A DNA stretch of 18,445 nucleotides from JBJXFK01 sp046155505 (GCA_046155505.1 JBJXFK010000248.1:1-18445); one strand, 5' to 3'. Counted from the stretch's first letter, positions 6,141-13,657 are shown. Numbers and translations are program-made. The notes: generated by a model not told the origin, from the sequence alone.

Positions 6141-8491
6141 AGAAGATGAACCACAGAGACACAGAGACACAGAGACGCACAGAGAAGCGAATGAAGAGTC
6201 GGGGGATGCGAGGATTTGAATTGGGTTCGATGCTTCGCGCGCTCGGCGGCGATGGTCGCAACTCGCTCTTCGCTATTCGCCATTCTGCCTTCTCTTCTCT
6301 GCGCCTCTGCGCCTCTGCGTGCGCTACTCTTCGAATTGCCTTCCGCCCGTTGTGGCTGAATGCGACGCTCTGTTTCGCAGCGCTAGCGATAGCTTCGGGG
6401 ATTGTGTGGCTGACGCCGATTTCGCCGATGGGCGAGGTCGATCGGGCGTACATCGGCCCGGGTGCGGGCATCGCGCTGGTCGGTTCGTGCATGGGCGTGA
6501 CGATCGCGATCTTCACGGCGCTGCTGATGATGATCGTCTGGCCGTTCAAGTGGCTGTTTCAGTTTCTGCGCGGTCGCAAGACCTATGCCAAGGCGCAGTT
6601 CAAGCGCGTCGTCGTGCTCGGCCTCGATGGCCTAGAGCCGACGCTCGCCGAGCAGTACATGAGCGAAGGCATCATGCCCAATCTCGCCAAGCTGCGCGAG
6701 CGAGGCTCGTACACGAGGCTCGGCACGACGTGGCCGCCGCTGTCGCCGGTGGCGTGGTCGTCGTTCAGCACCGGCACGAATCCGGGCAAGCACAACATTT
6801 ATGATTTTGTGTCGCGCACGCCGGACTATCGCCCGATGATTTCGTCGGTGCGAATGCGCGAGCCGAAGCGCAAGCTGTCGATCGGCCGCTTTGTGATTCC
6901 GCTCAGCTCGCCCGAGGTCACGTCGCTGCGCAAGAGCAAGCCGTTCTGGAATCTGCTGGGCGATGCGGGGTTTTTCAGCGCGGTGATTCGAGTGCCGATC
7001 ACGTTTCCGCCGGACAAGTTCAAGGGTGTGCAACTCAGCGCGATGTGCGTGCCCGACCTGCGCGGCACGCAGGGCATGTTCAGCTATTACTCGGAGCAGA
7101 CCGAGGAGGGCGCGATCGGCGATGGCGACGTCGGCGGCGATCGCATTCGCGTCGAGCGCCGCGGCTCACGCGTCGATTCGTATCTGCGCGGGCCGAGCAA
7201 CAGCTTGCGGGCCGACAACGCCGAGATGAAGCTGCCCTTTCGCATCACCGAAGGCGGCGGCGGCGGGGCGGCGGCGACCCTGCACGTCGGCGGCGAGTCG
7301 ATCCCGCTGCTCGTCGGGCAATTCACCGATTGGGTCCGGGTGAAATTTTCCGCCGCACCGGGCATCGGCGTCAGCGGAATTTGTCGCTTCATGCTGAAGA
7401 GCTTTGAGAAGCCGTTTGAGATGTACTGCACCCCGCTGCAGATTGATCCGGATAAGCCGGTGATGCCAATTGCGCATCCGCCGGTGTATTCGAGCTACCT
7501 CGCGCGAAACCAAGGGCCGTTCAGCACGCTCGGTTTGGCCGAAGACACATGGGCGCTGTCGGAAAAGGTGTTTAACGAGGACGACTTCATCAAGCAGACG
7601 TACGACATCCATCAGGAGCGCGAGACGATGTTCTTCGACGCGCTCGAGAAGGTGCGTCGTGGCCTAGTGGTGTGCGTGTTCGACGGCTCGGACCGCATGC
7701 AGCATATGTTCTGGCGGTTCATCGACGATCAGCATCCGGCGTTGCCCACGGAGAAGCGGGCGTCACATCGCAACACGTTGCGCGACATGTATCAGCGGAT
7801 GGATGATCTGGTCGGCCGGACGATGGCCAAGCTGGGCGAGGACACGGCGCTATTCGTCATGTCAGACCACGGGTTCAAGACGTTTCGCCGCTGCGTGGAT
7901 TTGAACGCGTGGCTGCGCGACAACGGCTATCTCGTGCTCAAGGACAGCAAGCAAATCGGCACGACGCCGTACTTGCAGGATATCGACTGGAGCAAGACGC
8001 GCGCGTACGCGATCGGGCTGGCCGGCATCTTCTTGAACCTGCGCGCGCGCGAGGCAAAGGGCATCGTCGCGCCGGGCGAAGAATCAAAGAAACTGGTCGC
8101 GGAGATTTGCGCCAAGCTGACCGGCGTGACCGACGGCGCGGGCGGCGAAGTCGGCGTGAAAGAGGCCGTGCCGCGCGAGCAGGTGTACAAGGGGCCATAC
8201 GTCGAGAACGCGCCGGACATCATCGTCGGTTACAACGAGGGCTATCGCGTGTCCTGGGACGCGGCGATCGGCAAGTGCGGCGAGCAGGTGTTCAGCAATA
8301 ACATGAAAGCCTGGAGCGGCGATCACTGCGTACACCCGTCGCTCGTTCCGGGCGTGCTGTTCAGCACGATCAAGCTAAGCGGCGAGAATGCGAACATCAT
8401 TGATCTCGCACCGACAGTGCTGGAGCTATTCGGCGTGCGCAAGGCGGAGTACATGGACGGCAAGTCGCTTCTTGGGGGCGACGCCCGATGA
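6137..8491 (+). CDS. Membrane-anchored PF01663-type phosphodiesterase/phosphatase, copy 1
   Basis: From the ATG at 6137 the protein has 784 residues; the catalytic part begins near residue 155. It belongs to the type I phosphodiesterase/nucleotide pyrophosphatase family: Asp164 in LGLDGLEP, the aligned nucleophile Ser203 in PPLSPVAWSSF, Asp519 and His523 in FDGSDRMQHMFW, Asp577-His578 in MSDHGF, and Asp729-His730 in SGDHCVHPS. A beta-rich insert lies between about 330 and 430. Two hydrophobic segments (about 77-92 and 111-144, the latter after AYIGPGAG) anchor the N-terminus. Residues 4-60 are encoded by an octanucleotide repeat element (HRDTETQR, later LRLCASA), so the real start may be internal, for example the TTG at 6350. 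Both gene ends overlap neighbours as ATGA. Substrate unknown. Confidence 0.87.
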   Translation: MKKMNHRDTETQRRTEKRMKSRGMRGFELGSMLRALGGDGRNSLFAIRHSAFSSLRLCASACATLRIAFRPLWLNATLCFAALAIASGIVWLTPISPMGEVDRAYIGPGAGIALVGSCMGVTIAIFTALLMMIVWPFKWLFQFLRGRKTYAKAQFKRVVVLGLDGLEPTLAEQYMSEGIMPNLAKLRERGSYTRLGTTWPPLSPVAWSSFSTGTNPGKHNIYDFVSRTPDYRPMISSVRMREPKRKLSIGRFVIPLSSPEVTSLRKSKPFWNLLGDAGFFSAVIRVPITFPPDKFKGVQLSAMCVPDLRGTQGMFSYYSEQTEEGAIGDGDVGGDRIRVERRGSRVDSYLRGPSNSLRADNAEMKLPFRITEGGGGGAAATLHVGGESIPLLVGQFTDWVRVKFSAAPGIGVSGICRFMLKSFEKPFEMYCTPLQIDPDKPVMPIAHPPVYSSYLARNQGPFSTLGLAEDTWALSEKVFNEDDFIKQTYDIHQERETMFFDALEKVRRGLVVCVFDGSDRMQHMFWRFIDDQHPALPTEKRASHRNTLRDMYQRMDDLVGRTMAKLGEDTALFVMSDHGFKTFRRCVDLNAWLRDNGYLVLKDSKQIGTTPYLQDIDWSKTRAYAIGLAGIFLNLRAREAKGIVAPGEESKKLVAEICAKLTGVTDGAGGEVGVKEAVPREQVYKGPYVENAPDIIVGYNEGYRVSWDAAIGKCGEQVFSNNMKAWSGDHCVHPSLVPGVLFSTIKLSGENANIIDLAPTVLELFGVRKAEYMDGKSLLGGDAR
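6152..6320 (+). repeat. Octanucleotide inverted-repeat element, CACAGAGA type (copy a)
   Basis: The left arm has three contiguous CACAGAGA units (6152-6175), then CG and a fourth unit (6178-6185). The right arm has CTCTGCGC twice and CTCTGCGT (6297-6320), the complementary type with C-to-G drift. The spacer contains ACTCGCTCTTCGCTA (6261-6275), identical to 1282-1296. The element starts 11 nt after the stop of the sulfatase-like gene and lies entirely inside the apparent 5' end of the next gene. The flank TGAAGAAGAT between stop and arm is nearly the same as at 8489 and 13583. Confidence 0.8.
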
Positions 8492-10701
8492 AAAAGATAA
8501 CCACAGAGGCACAGAGGCACAGAGGAGCACAGAGAGAGACGCAGGTATTTGTGCGCGCGAGACTGACGGCACTTGCGAGTCGTTGGATAACGCTAGAAAT
8601 CCAAAGACAGAAACTATCTCAGATTTTACTCTGTGCTTCTCTGTGCCTCTGTGCCTCTGTGGTTACTCTTCTTCCGGGTTGTTCGGAGTCGGCGACGCCG
8701 GCGAAGAACGACGCTGTCGGCATGAAGATGCTCGTACTCGGCATGGACGGCCTTGACCACAAATTGCTCAAGCGCCTGATCGACGACGGCCGCATGCCGA
8801 ATTTTTCGAAGGTCGCCGCGAGCGGCAGCTTCAAGGCCCTCGGCACGGCCATGCCGCCGCAGAGTCCGGTCGCGTGGGCCAATTTCATCGCCGGTACCGA
8901 TCCGGGCGTGCATCAGATTTTTGATTTCATCCACCGCGAGGCGAATCCGAAAGACCCGTCGCTGGTGATCAGGCCGTACTTGTCGACCACGAGAATAGAG
9001 AGCGAGAAGACGTTTCTCTCGAAATGGGTCGGCGACGAAATCGCGATCGGCGACAAGCACAAGATTCCGCTGGGCGGATCGTCGATCCAATCGCTGCGGC
9101 GCGGGCCGTCGTTCTGGGATAGCCTGATCGAGGCCGGCGTGCAGACGACGATCTACCGCATGCCGGCGAATTATCCGGTGACGGTGAAGAAGACCGGACT
9201 GTTCGGCGGCGTGCCGGCAAATTTTCGCTGCCTGTGCGGCATGGGCACGCCCGATTTGATGGGCGGCTATGGCGAATTCACGCTCTTGACCGAGGAGCTT
9301 GAGGAAGAAAGCAAACAAGTCGAAGGCGGCCGGCTGTTTCGGCTCGAATTCGTCGATCACAAAGCGACGGTGAAACTCGACGGCCCGCCGAACCCGTTCG
9401 CGAAGGTGCCCCAGGGCGAAATGCCCGAGCCGATGAAGTCCGAAATCGCCGTCATGCGCGATCCCGAAACCGACGTGGCGGCGATCACGCTCGGCGGACG
9501 CACCACCGTGCTGAAGCGCGGCGAGTGGAGCGACTGGGCAGCGTTCGCGTTCGACACCGGCATGCCATATGGGTCGATGATCTCGGCCCTGGGCGTGCCG
9601 ACCACGGTGCCGACGATGGTGCGCATGTACCTGCGCAGCGTGCATCCGACGACGCAGGTGTACCTGTCGCCGATGAATATCGATCCGGTGAATCCGGCCA
9701 ATCCGGTGAGCGAGCCGGCATCGTTCGCGGCGGAAATCGCGGGGGCGTCGGGACGGTATTACACGCAGGGCATTCCCGAAGACGGCAAGGCGCTGAAGGC
9801 TGACGCGCTGAACGAGGACGAGTTTTTGCAAATGGTCGGCGTCTTGGCCGACGAACGCACACGGCAATATCACGAAGCGCTGCGCACGTTCCGCGAGGGA
9901 TTTCTGTTCTTCTACTTTGGGCACACCGATCAACTGTCGCATCACTTCTGGCGCGACATCGATCCGATGCATCCCGGTCGCAAGCCGGAACAGGACGGCA
10001 AGTACGACAAGGTGATCGAGAATGTCTATCTGGAGATGGACGTGCGCGTGGGCGAGGCGCTGGCCGCGCTCGATTCGGACGACATCCTGATCATCGCCAG
10101 CGATCACGGCTTTTCGAGCTTCCGCAAAGGCTTCAATGTCAACACGTGGCTGGAGCAGGAAGGCTTCATGACCACGCTGGCAGGCGCGGGTCGCAGCAAT
10201 CTGGATTTCGTCGATTGGCCGCAGACCAAGGCGTACGCGATCGGCATCAATTCGCTGTTCATCAATGTTGAGAACCGCGAGAAATTCGGCATCGTGCCGC
10301 CGGCGGATCGGCGTGCGGTGATGGATGAAATCGCGAAAAAACTGCTCGAAGTGAAAGACGAAGACGGCGCGCAGGTGATCGTGAAGGTGTACGTCACCGA
10401 GGACGATTACAAGGGTGCCGACCCGAAGATCGCGCCGGATTTGCTGATCGGGTATAACGAGAACTATCGCGGAAGCTGGGCGACGGCGACCGGCGGAATT
10501 CGTCGCCGCCTGATCGAGCCGAACCGCGAGCGCTGGAGCGGCGATCATTGCATCGCGCACTATCTGGTGCCGGGCGTGTTGCTTTCGAATAAGCCGGTGA
10601 AGATGGAATCGCCGGCGTTGATCGACATGGCCCCGAGCATTCTCGGCGCGTTCGGCGTGAAGCCGGCGGCGGAGGTGCGCGGGCGGAACTTCTTTGAATA
10701 G
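8488..10701 (+). CDS. PF01663-type phosphodiesterase/phosphatase lipoprotein, copy 2
   Basis: This 737-aa paralogue of the preceding protein carries the same family motifs: Asp87 in LGMDGLDH, the aligned nucleophile Ser126 in PPQSPVAWANF, Asp481 and His485 in HTDQLSHHFW, Asp539-His540 in ASDHGFSSF, and Asp686-His687 in SGDHCIAHYLVPG. The ATG at 8488 overlaps the upstream stop (ATGA). Residues 4-59 are encoded by an almost perfect inverted repeat; its right arm gives LLCASLCLCASVV, and the codons just after it give the lipobox LLPGC, so the signal peptide is a repeat/gene chimera with an unusually long charged N-region. A GTG at 8550 would shorten it. An internal ATG at 8722 would remove the signal altogether. 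Probably an envelope lipoprotein; substrate unknown. Confidence 0.88.
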   Translation: MKKITTEAQRHRGAQRETQVFVRARLTALASRWITLEIQRQKLSQILLCASLCLCASVVTLLPGCSESATPAKNDAVGMKMLVLGMDGLDHKLLKRLIDDGRMPNFSKVAASGSFKALGTAMPPQSPVAWANFIAGTDPGVHQIFDFIHREANPKDPSLVIRPYLSTTRIESEKTFLSKWVGDEIAIGDKHKIPLGGSSIQSLRRGPSFWDSLIEAGVQTTIYRMPANYPVTVKKTGLFGGVPANFRCLCGMGTPDLMGGYGEFTLLTEELEEESKQVEGGRLFRLEFVDHKATVKLDGPPNPFAKVPQGEMPEPMKSEIAVMRDPETDVAAITLGGRTTVLKRGEWSDWAAFAFDTGMPYGSMISALGVPTTVPTMVRMYLRSVHPTTQVYLSPMNIDPVNPANPVSEPASFAAEIAGASGRYYTQGIPEDGKALKADALNEDEFLQMVGVLADERTRQYHEALRTFREGFLFFYFGHTDQLSHHFWRDIDPMHPGRKPEQDGKYDKVIENVYLEMDVRVGEALAALDSDDILIIASDHGFSSFRKGFNVNTWLEQEGFMTTLAGAGRSNLDFVDWPQTKAYAIGINSLFINVENREKFGIVPPADRRAVMDEIAKKLLEVKDEDGAQVIVKVYVTEDDYKGADPKIAPDLLIGYNENYRGSWATATGGIRRRLIEPNRERWSGDHCIAHYLVPGVLLSNKPVKMESPALIDMAPSILGAFGVKPAAEVRGRNFFE
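8498..8665 (+). repeat. Near-perfect 37-bp inverted repeat of CACAGAGG units (copy b)
   Basis: The left arm (8498-8534) and right arm (8629-8665) match at 36 of 37 positions as reverse complements, separated by 94 nt. The units are CACAGAGG on the left and CCTCTGTG on the right. The first arm starts 6 nt after the stop of the upstream gene, behind the flank TGAAAAAGAT. Both arms are read through by the gene at 8488 without a stop. This is the best preserved element in the window, so it is probably the youngest or is under selection. Confidence 0.92.
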
Positions 10702-10831
10702 GGACCGAGAGAGGAGGGATCAAGGGAGTAAGGGATCGAGGGATCGAGGGAAAGAAGAGCGAATCGCCGGTCGCGCGGCGAGCATTTCCCCTTGATCCCT
10801 CGATCCCTTGATCCCTTGTTCCCTCGCTCCG
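10701..10831 (+). repeat. Octanucleotide inverted-repeat element, GGGATCGA type (copy e)
   Basis: The left arm begins at the last base of the stop codon of the preceding gene. From 10716 it shows clean 8-bp units: GGGATCAA, GGGAGTAA, GGGATCGA, GGGATCGA, GGGAAAGA (to 10755). The right arm (10792-10831) has TTGATCCC, TCGATCCC, TTGATCCC, TTGTTCCC, TCGCTCCG. The arms are about 45 bp long and enclose a GC-rich loop that starts GAAGAGCGAAT, resembling the reverse complement of the 15-mer found in two other elements. It fills the gap between copy 2 and the small gene at 10844, whose Shine-Dalgarno follows directly. It could act as a terminator or an RNA-stabilising hairpin. Confidence 0.88.
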
Positions 10832-10843
10832 CAGGAGCGCTAG

Positions 10844-11035
10844 ATGTTCGGACCGAAACTGAAAATCGACAAGAAATTGCTCGACCGCGCGACGGTCGTG
10901 GCCAAGAAGCAGGGTTACGCGTCGGTTGACGAGTTCATCGTCAACCTGATCGAGCGCGAGCTGACCAAGCTCGAAGAGGCCGACGCGACGGAGAAGGTCG
11001 AAGAGCGCCTGCGCGGGCTGGGGTACATCGAATAG
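10844..11035 (+). CDS. 63-aa ribbon-helix-helix-like protein
   Basis: A short basic-acidic protein with the layout of an Arc/CopG-type ribbon-helix-helix unit: a strand (KLKID, residues 5-9), helix one (KKLLDRATVVAKKQ, 10-23), a GYAS turn (24-27) and helix two (VDEFIVNLIERELTKLEE, 28-45). After an acidic linker it ends VEERLRGLGYIE, a tail very like the LRALGYV-type ends I know from sulfatase-family enzymes. A good Shine-Dalgarno (AGGAG, 6-nt spacing) supports the ATG. It follows the two phosphodiesterase genes after repeat element e and precedes the membrane-protein gene, so a role as a small DNA-binding regulator or a partner of the hydrolases is plausible. I do not know a named homologue. 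Confidence 0.72.
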   Translation: MFGPKLKIDKKLLDRATVVAKKQGYASVDEFIVNLIERELTKLEEADATEKVEERLRGLGYIE

Positions 11036-11038
11036 CCT

Positions 11039-11106
11039 GTGGGATGGGTTTGCCTCGTGGGATGGGTTTGCCAACCCGTCACGTAGTCCGGGTTTCCCAA
11101 CCCGGA
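11039..11106 (+). repeat. 18-bp-spaced direct repeat plus palindromes (GGGTTTGCC/AACCC)
   Basis: GTGGGATGGGTTTGCC occurs twice (11039-11054 and 11057-11072). The second copy runs into AACCCGTC, forming a hairpin with one G-T pair (11061-11080). A second hairpin follows with a perfect 8-bp stem, TCCGGGTT (11087-11094) and AACCCGGA (11099-11106), around a TCCC loop. This is a different repeat type from the octanucleotide elements. It sits between the 63-aa gene and the membrane-protein gene and could be an attenuator, terminator or mRNA-processing site. Confidence 0.7.
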
Positions 11107-11127
11107 CCCTCTGAGTTGCAAAGGGTC
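11105..11127 (+). other. Small hairpin just before the membrane-protein start
   Basis: GACCCT (11105-11110) can pair with AGGGTC (11122-11127). The right arm overlaps the AAGGG that is the only Shine-Dalgarno-like sequence for the TTG at 11133, so folding would hide the ribosome site. It competes with the preceding perfect hairpin for shared bases at 11105-11106. A 6-bp stem is weak evidence by itself. Confidence 0.25.
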
Positions 11128-11132
11128 TGTTG

Positions 11133-11963
11133 TTGAACGCTGTGAACGCCATCTTCGGCCTGCTAATCAACGGCCTCATCGCCCCGCTCTCCGGCCTGCC
11201 CGCCTGGCTGCCGCTGACGGTTGCGTCGCTGCTATTCGGCATGATCGCCGCCCTCGCATTTCGCTACACATCGAATCAGGCCGCGCTAAAGCGCGTCTCT
11301 ACACGCGTCGGCTCCAGCCTGCTCGCGATGCGGCTCTTCGGCGACGACGTCGGCGTGATGTTTCGCGCGCAGGGTTCGCTGATTTGGGCGTCCATCAAGC
11401 GGCTCCTGCTCTCGATCCCGCCGCTGCTATTCATGTTCATCCCGTTCACACTGGTCGCCACGCAGCTCGCCATGTGGTACGAATTCCGCCCGCTGATCGT
11501 CGGCGAAAACGCGACGCTCGAGGTGCGCACCCGGCCCGAGGACTTTGACAAGGTCGCAGCCATCGCGCCGCAGGTGCCGACAGGCGTCGAGCTGGTCGGC
11601 CCCGTTCGCAGCATCGCCAACAGCGCGATTTACTGGGATGTCCGCCCGACCGCGACGACCCTCGGCGAACTGGTCTGGGACATCGACGGGCAGCGCATCA
11701 CAAAAGCGCTCGCGGTCGTCGGCTCGACCTCAACGCTGGCCAGCGCCAGCCCCAAGCGCCCCGGCGGAGTTTTTTGGGATCAGGTACTCTATCCCGCCGA
11801 ATCAGCCTTCGCCGCAACGTCGCCGATCCAGGAAATCAGCATCGCCTATCCGACGCGCAGCACGCCGATTTTCGGCGTGAATCTGCCGTGGTGGCTGACG
11901 TTTCTGATCGTCTCGATCCTCGGCGCGCTCGCGATCAAGCCGTTCGTCAAACTGCAATTCTAG
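11133..11963 (+). CDS. Conserved-looking membrane protein with large exported domain
   Basis: I do not recognise a named family. The 276-aa product has a first transmembrane segment at about residues 25-43 (after PLSGLPAW), a basic cytosolic loop with FRYTSNQAALKR (43-54), a second hydrophobic segment at about 91-115 (LLLSIPPLLFMFIPFTLVA), a polar, probably beta-rich domain of about 135 residues, and a last transmembrane segment at about 253-270 ending in KPFVKLQF. The order of the first half (PxxxLP, helix, KxxTxQxxxKR-like loop, long hydrophobic segment with a PP bend) recalls archaeal DUF106/TMCO1-like membrane-insertase relatives, but this is only an impression. The start is one of two TTG codons, 11130 or 11133; AAGGG lies 7 nt before the second. 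It probably belongs with the hydrolase cluster. Confidence 0.7.
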   Translation: MNAVNAIFGLLINGLIAPLSGLPAWLPLTVASLLFGMIAALAFRYTSNQAALKRVSTRVGSSLLAMRLFGDDVGVMFRAQGSLIWASIKRLLLSIPPLLFMFIPFTLVATQLAMWYEFRPLIVGENATLEVRTRPEDFDKVAAIAPQVPTGVELVGPVRSIANSAIYWDVRPTATTLGELVWDIDGQRITKALAVVGSTSTLASASPKRPGGVFWDQVLYPAESAFAATSPIQEISIAYPTRSTPIFGVNLPWWLTFLIVSILGALAIKPFVKLQF

Positions 11964-12022
11964 TTGCCGCCCCAGACCCGGCCCAAACGGCCCGATCCCA
12001 GGCGGCCCGATACGGAGCGAAC

Positions 12023-13585
12023 ATGCGCTTACTGGCGATCATTCCACTCCTCGCTTCCCTTTGCGGCTGCGCGGCGGAGCGTCGATTCGACGTCGTGATC
12101 TATGGCGGGACTTCCGCCGGCGTCATCGCCGCCGCGAAAATCGCGAGCCTTGGCAAGTCGGTCGTGCTGATCGAGCCGGGCCACCACCTCGGCGGTCTCT
12201 CCGCCGGCGGGCTGGGTGCGACCGATATCGGCAACAAAGCCGCGATCGGCGGCATGGCGCGCGATTTCTATTGCCGCGTCGGCAGCAAGTATGGCCAGGC
12301 TGAGGCGTGGACATTCGAGCCGCACGTCGCCGAGTCGGTATTCGGCGAGATCATCGGCGCGGCCGGCATAACCGTGGTAATGGGCGAGCGACTCGATCGC
12401 GACGCGCGGCTGAAAATGCACGGCACGCGCGTCGCGTCGATCATGATGATTTCGGGTCGACGATACTCCGGTCGCATCTATCTCGATTGCTCGTACGAAG
12501 GCGACCTGATGGCAGCTGCCGGTGTTTCGCACACCATCGGCCGAGAATCGAACGCGACGCACGGCGAAACGCTCAACGGCGTGCAAGTCGCCAATGCGAC
12601 CAAGCATCAATTCTCAGTGCCCGTGTCGGCGTATCGCATCGCGGGCGACCCAACCAGCGGCCTGCTCCCCGGAATCGAGGCCGCGCCGCCCGAAGCCGAC
12701 GGCAGTGGCGATCATCGCGTGCAAGCTTACAACTTTCGCATGTGCCTGACCGATGTCGCGTCGAATCGTCGAGCGTGGGAAAAGCCGGCGGACTACGACG
12801 AATCGCGATACGAGCTATTGCTGCGAAACTTCGAGGCGGGCGATGCACGGCTGCCGATTCACTCGGTCATGATGCCCAAACGCAAGACCGACACGAATAA
12901 CAACGGAGCGTTTTCGACCGACTTCATCGGGGCGAACTACTCATATGCCGCGGCGAGCGATGCGGATCGGCTGAAGATCATCGCAGCGCATCTCTCTTAT
13001 CAGAAGGGATTGATGTGGACACTGGCCGAGCATCCGCGCGTGCCGGCGAAGATTCGCGAACATTTTCAGAATTGGGGTCCGGCACGCGACGAATTTGTTG
13101 AACATGACAACTGGCCGCATCAGCTCTACGTTCGCGAGGCGCGGCGGATGGTCTCTGATTACGTGATGACACAGGACAACTGCCAGGGACGCCGGCGCGC
13201 CGACGATCCGGTCGGGCTGGCGGCGTACACCATGGACTCACACAACGTGCGGCGCTACGTGGACGCCGCCGGAAATGTTCGCAACGAGGGCGACGTGCAG
13301 GTCGGCGGATTCCCGCCCTATGAAATTTCGTATCGGGCGATCGTCCCGCGCCGCACGGAATGCACAAACCTGCTGGTTCCGGTCTGCCTGTCGGCGTCAC
13401 ACATCGCGTATGGTTCGATTCGCATGGAGCCTGTGTTCATGGTGCTCGCCGAGTCGGCGGCGACCGCGGCGTGCATGGCGATCGACGGCGATCTCGACGT
13501 GCAAGCGGTGGATCAGCATGCACTGGGCGGCGCTCTGCAACAAGCGGGACAGGTACTGACTTGGCCCGCTCAGTCGAAAGAATGA
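12023..13585 (+). CDS. FAD-dependent oxidoreductase lipoprotein (FAD_oxidored, PF12831-like)
   Basis: This 520-aa protein starts at an ATG with GGAG 5 nt upstream. The first 16 residues form a lipoprotein signal ending LCGC (Cys16). Next comes a dinucleotide-binding fold: FDVVIYGGTSAGVIAA (about 22-37), then the second strand VVLIEPG followed by HHLGGLSAGGLGATD. Further family-like segments are RIYLDCSYEGDLMAAAGV, YNFRMCLT and SHNVRRYV, and a C-terminal stretch near SASHIAYGSIRMEPVFMVLAESAATAA. Proteins of this group are predicted flavin oxidoreductases, often on sugar or polysaccharide routes; the substrate here cannot be told. It follows the membrane-protein gene by 59 bp and may share its transcript. 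It ends directly at repeat element c, facing the convergent hydrolase gene. Confidence 0.88.
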   Translation: MRLLAIIPLLASLCGCAAERRFDVVIYGGTSAGVIAAAKIASLGKSVVLIEPGHHLGGLSAGGLGATDIGNKAAIGGMARDFYCRVGSKYGQAEAWTFEPHVAESVFGEIIGAAGITVVMGERLDRDARLKMHGTRVASIMMISGRRYSGRIYLDCSYEGDLMAAAGVSHTIGRESNATHGETLNGVQVANATKHQFSVPVSAYRIAGDPTSGLLPGIEAAPPEADGSGDHRVQAYNFRMCLTDVASNRRAWEKPADYDESRYELLLRNFEAGDARLPIHSVMMPKRKTDTNNNGAFSTDFIGANYSYAAASDADRLKIIAAHLSYQKGLMWTLAEHPRVPAKIREHFQNWGPARDEFVEHDNWPHQLYVREARRMVSDYVMTQDNCQGRRRADDPVGLAAYTMDSHNVRRYVDAAGNVRNEGDVQVGGFPPYEISYRAIVPRRTECTNLLVPVCLSASHIAYGSIRMEPVFMVLAESAATAACMAIDGDLDVQAVDQHALGGALQQAGQVLTWPAQSKE

Positions 13586-13593
13586 AGAGGATC

Positions 13594-13653
13594 AAACACA
13601 GAGGCATAGAGAAAACGAAGCGCCGATTCTCTCTTCTCTGTGTCTCTGTGTTT
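13594..13653. repeat. Inverted-repeat element between convergent genes, CACAGAG type (copy c)
   Basis: Arms 13594-13616 and 13631-13653 match as reverse complements at about 19 of 23 positions, with a 14-nt loop. The element fills the whole 72-bp gap between two convergent genes. On the plus strand the CACAGAG arm starts 11 nt after the oxidoreductase stop, behind TGAAGAGGAT; on the minus strand it starts 7 nt after the hydrolase stop, behind TGAAACGAAA. Its position is what a bidirectional terminator would need, although a T-run follows in neither direction. Confidence 0.8.
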
Positions 13654-13657
13654 CGTT

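Noticed and set aside
4554..6170. 538-codon open frame on the minus strand opposite the sulfatase-like gene
   Set aside because: Arg/His-rich translation without domains; it is the antisense shadow of a GC-rich gene whose own frame has full family motifs.
8498..8665. Insertion sequence with terminal inverted repeats
   Set aside because: No transposase, only 94 nt between arms, and no clear target-site duplication; at most a small non-autonomous element.
8626..10560. 644-codon open frame on the minus strand opposite the second phosphodiesterase gene
   Set aside because: Same reason: Arg/His-rich translation with no motif, produced by codon bias of the plus-strand gene.
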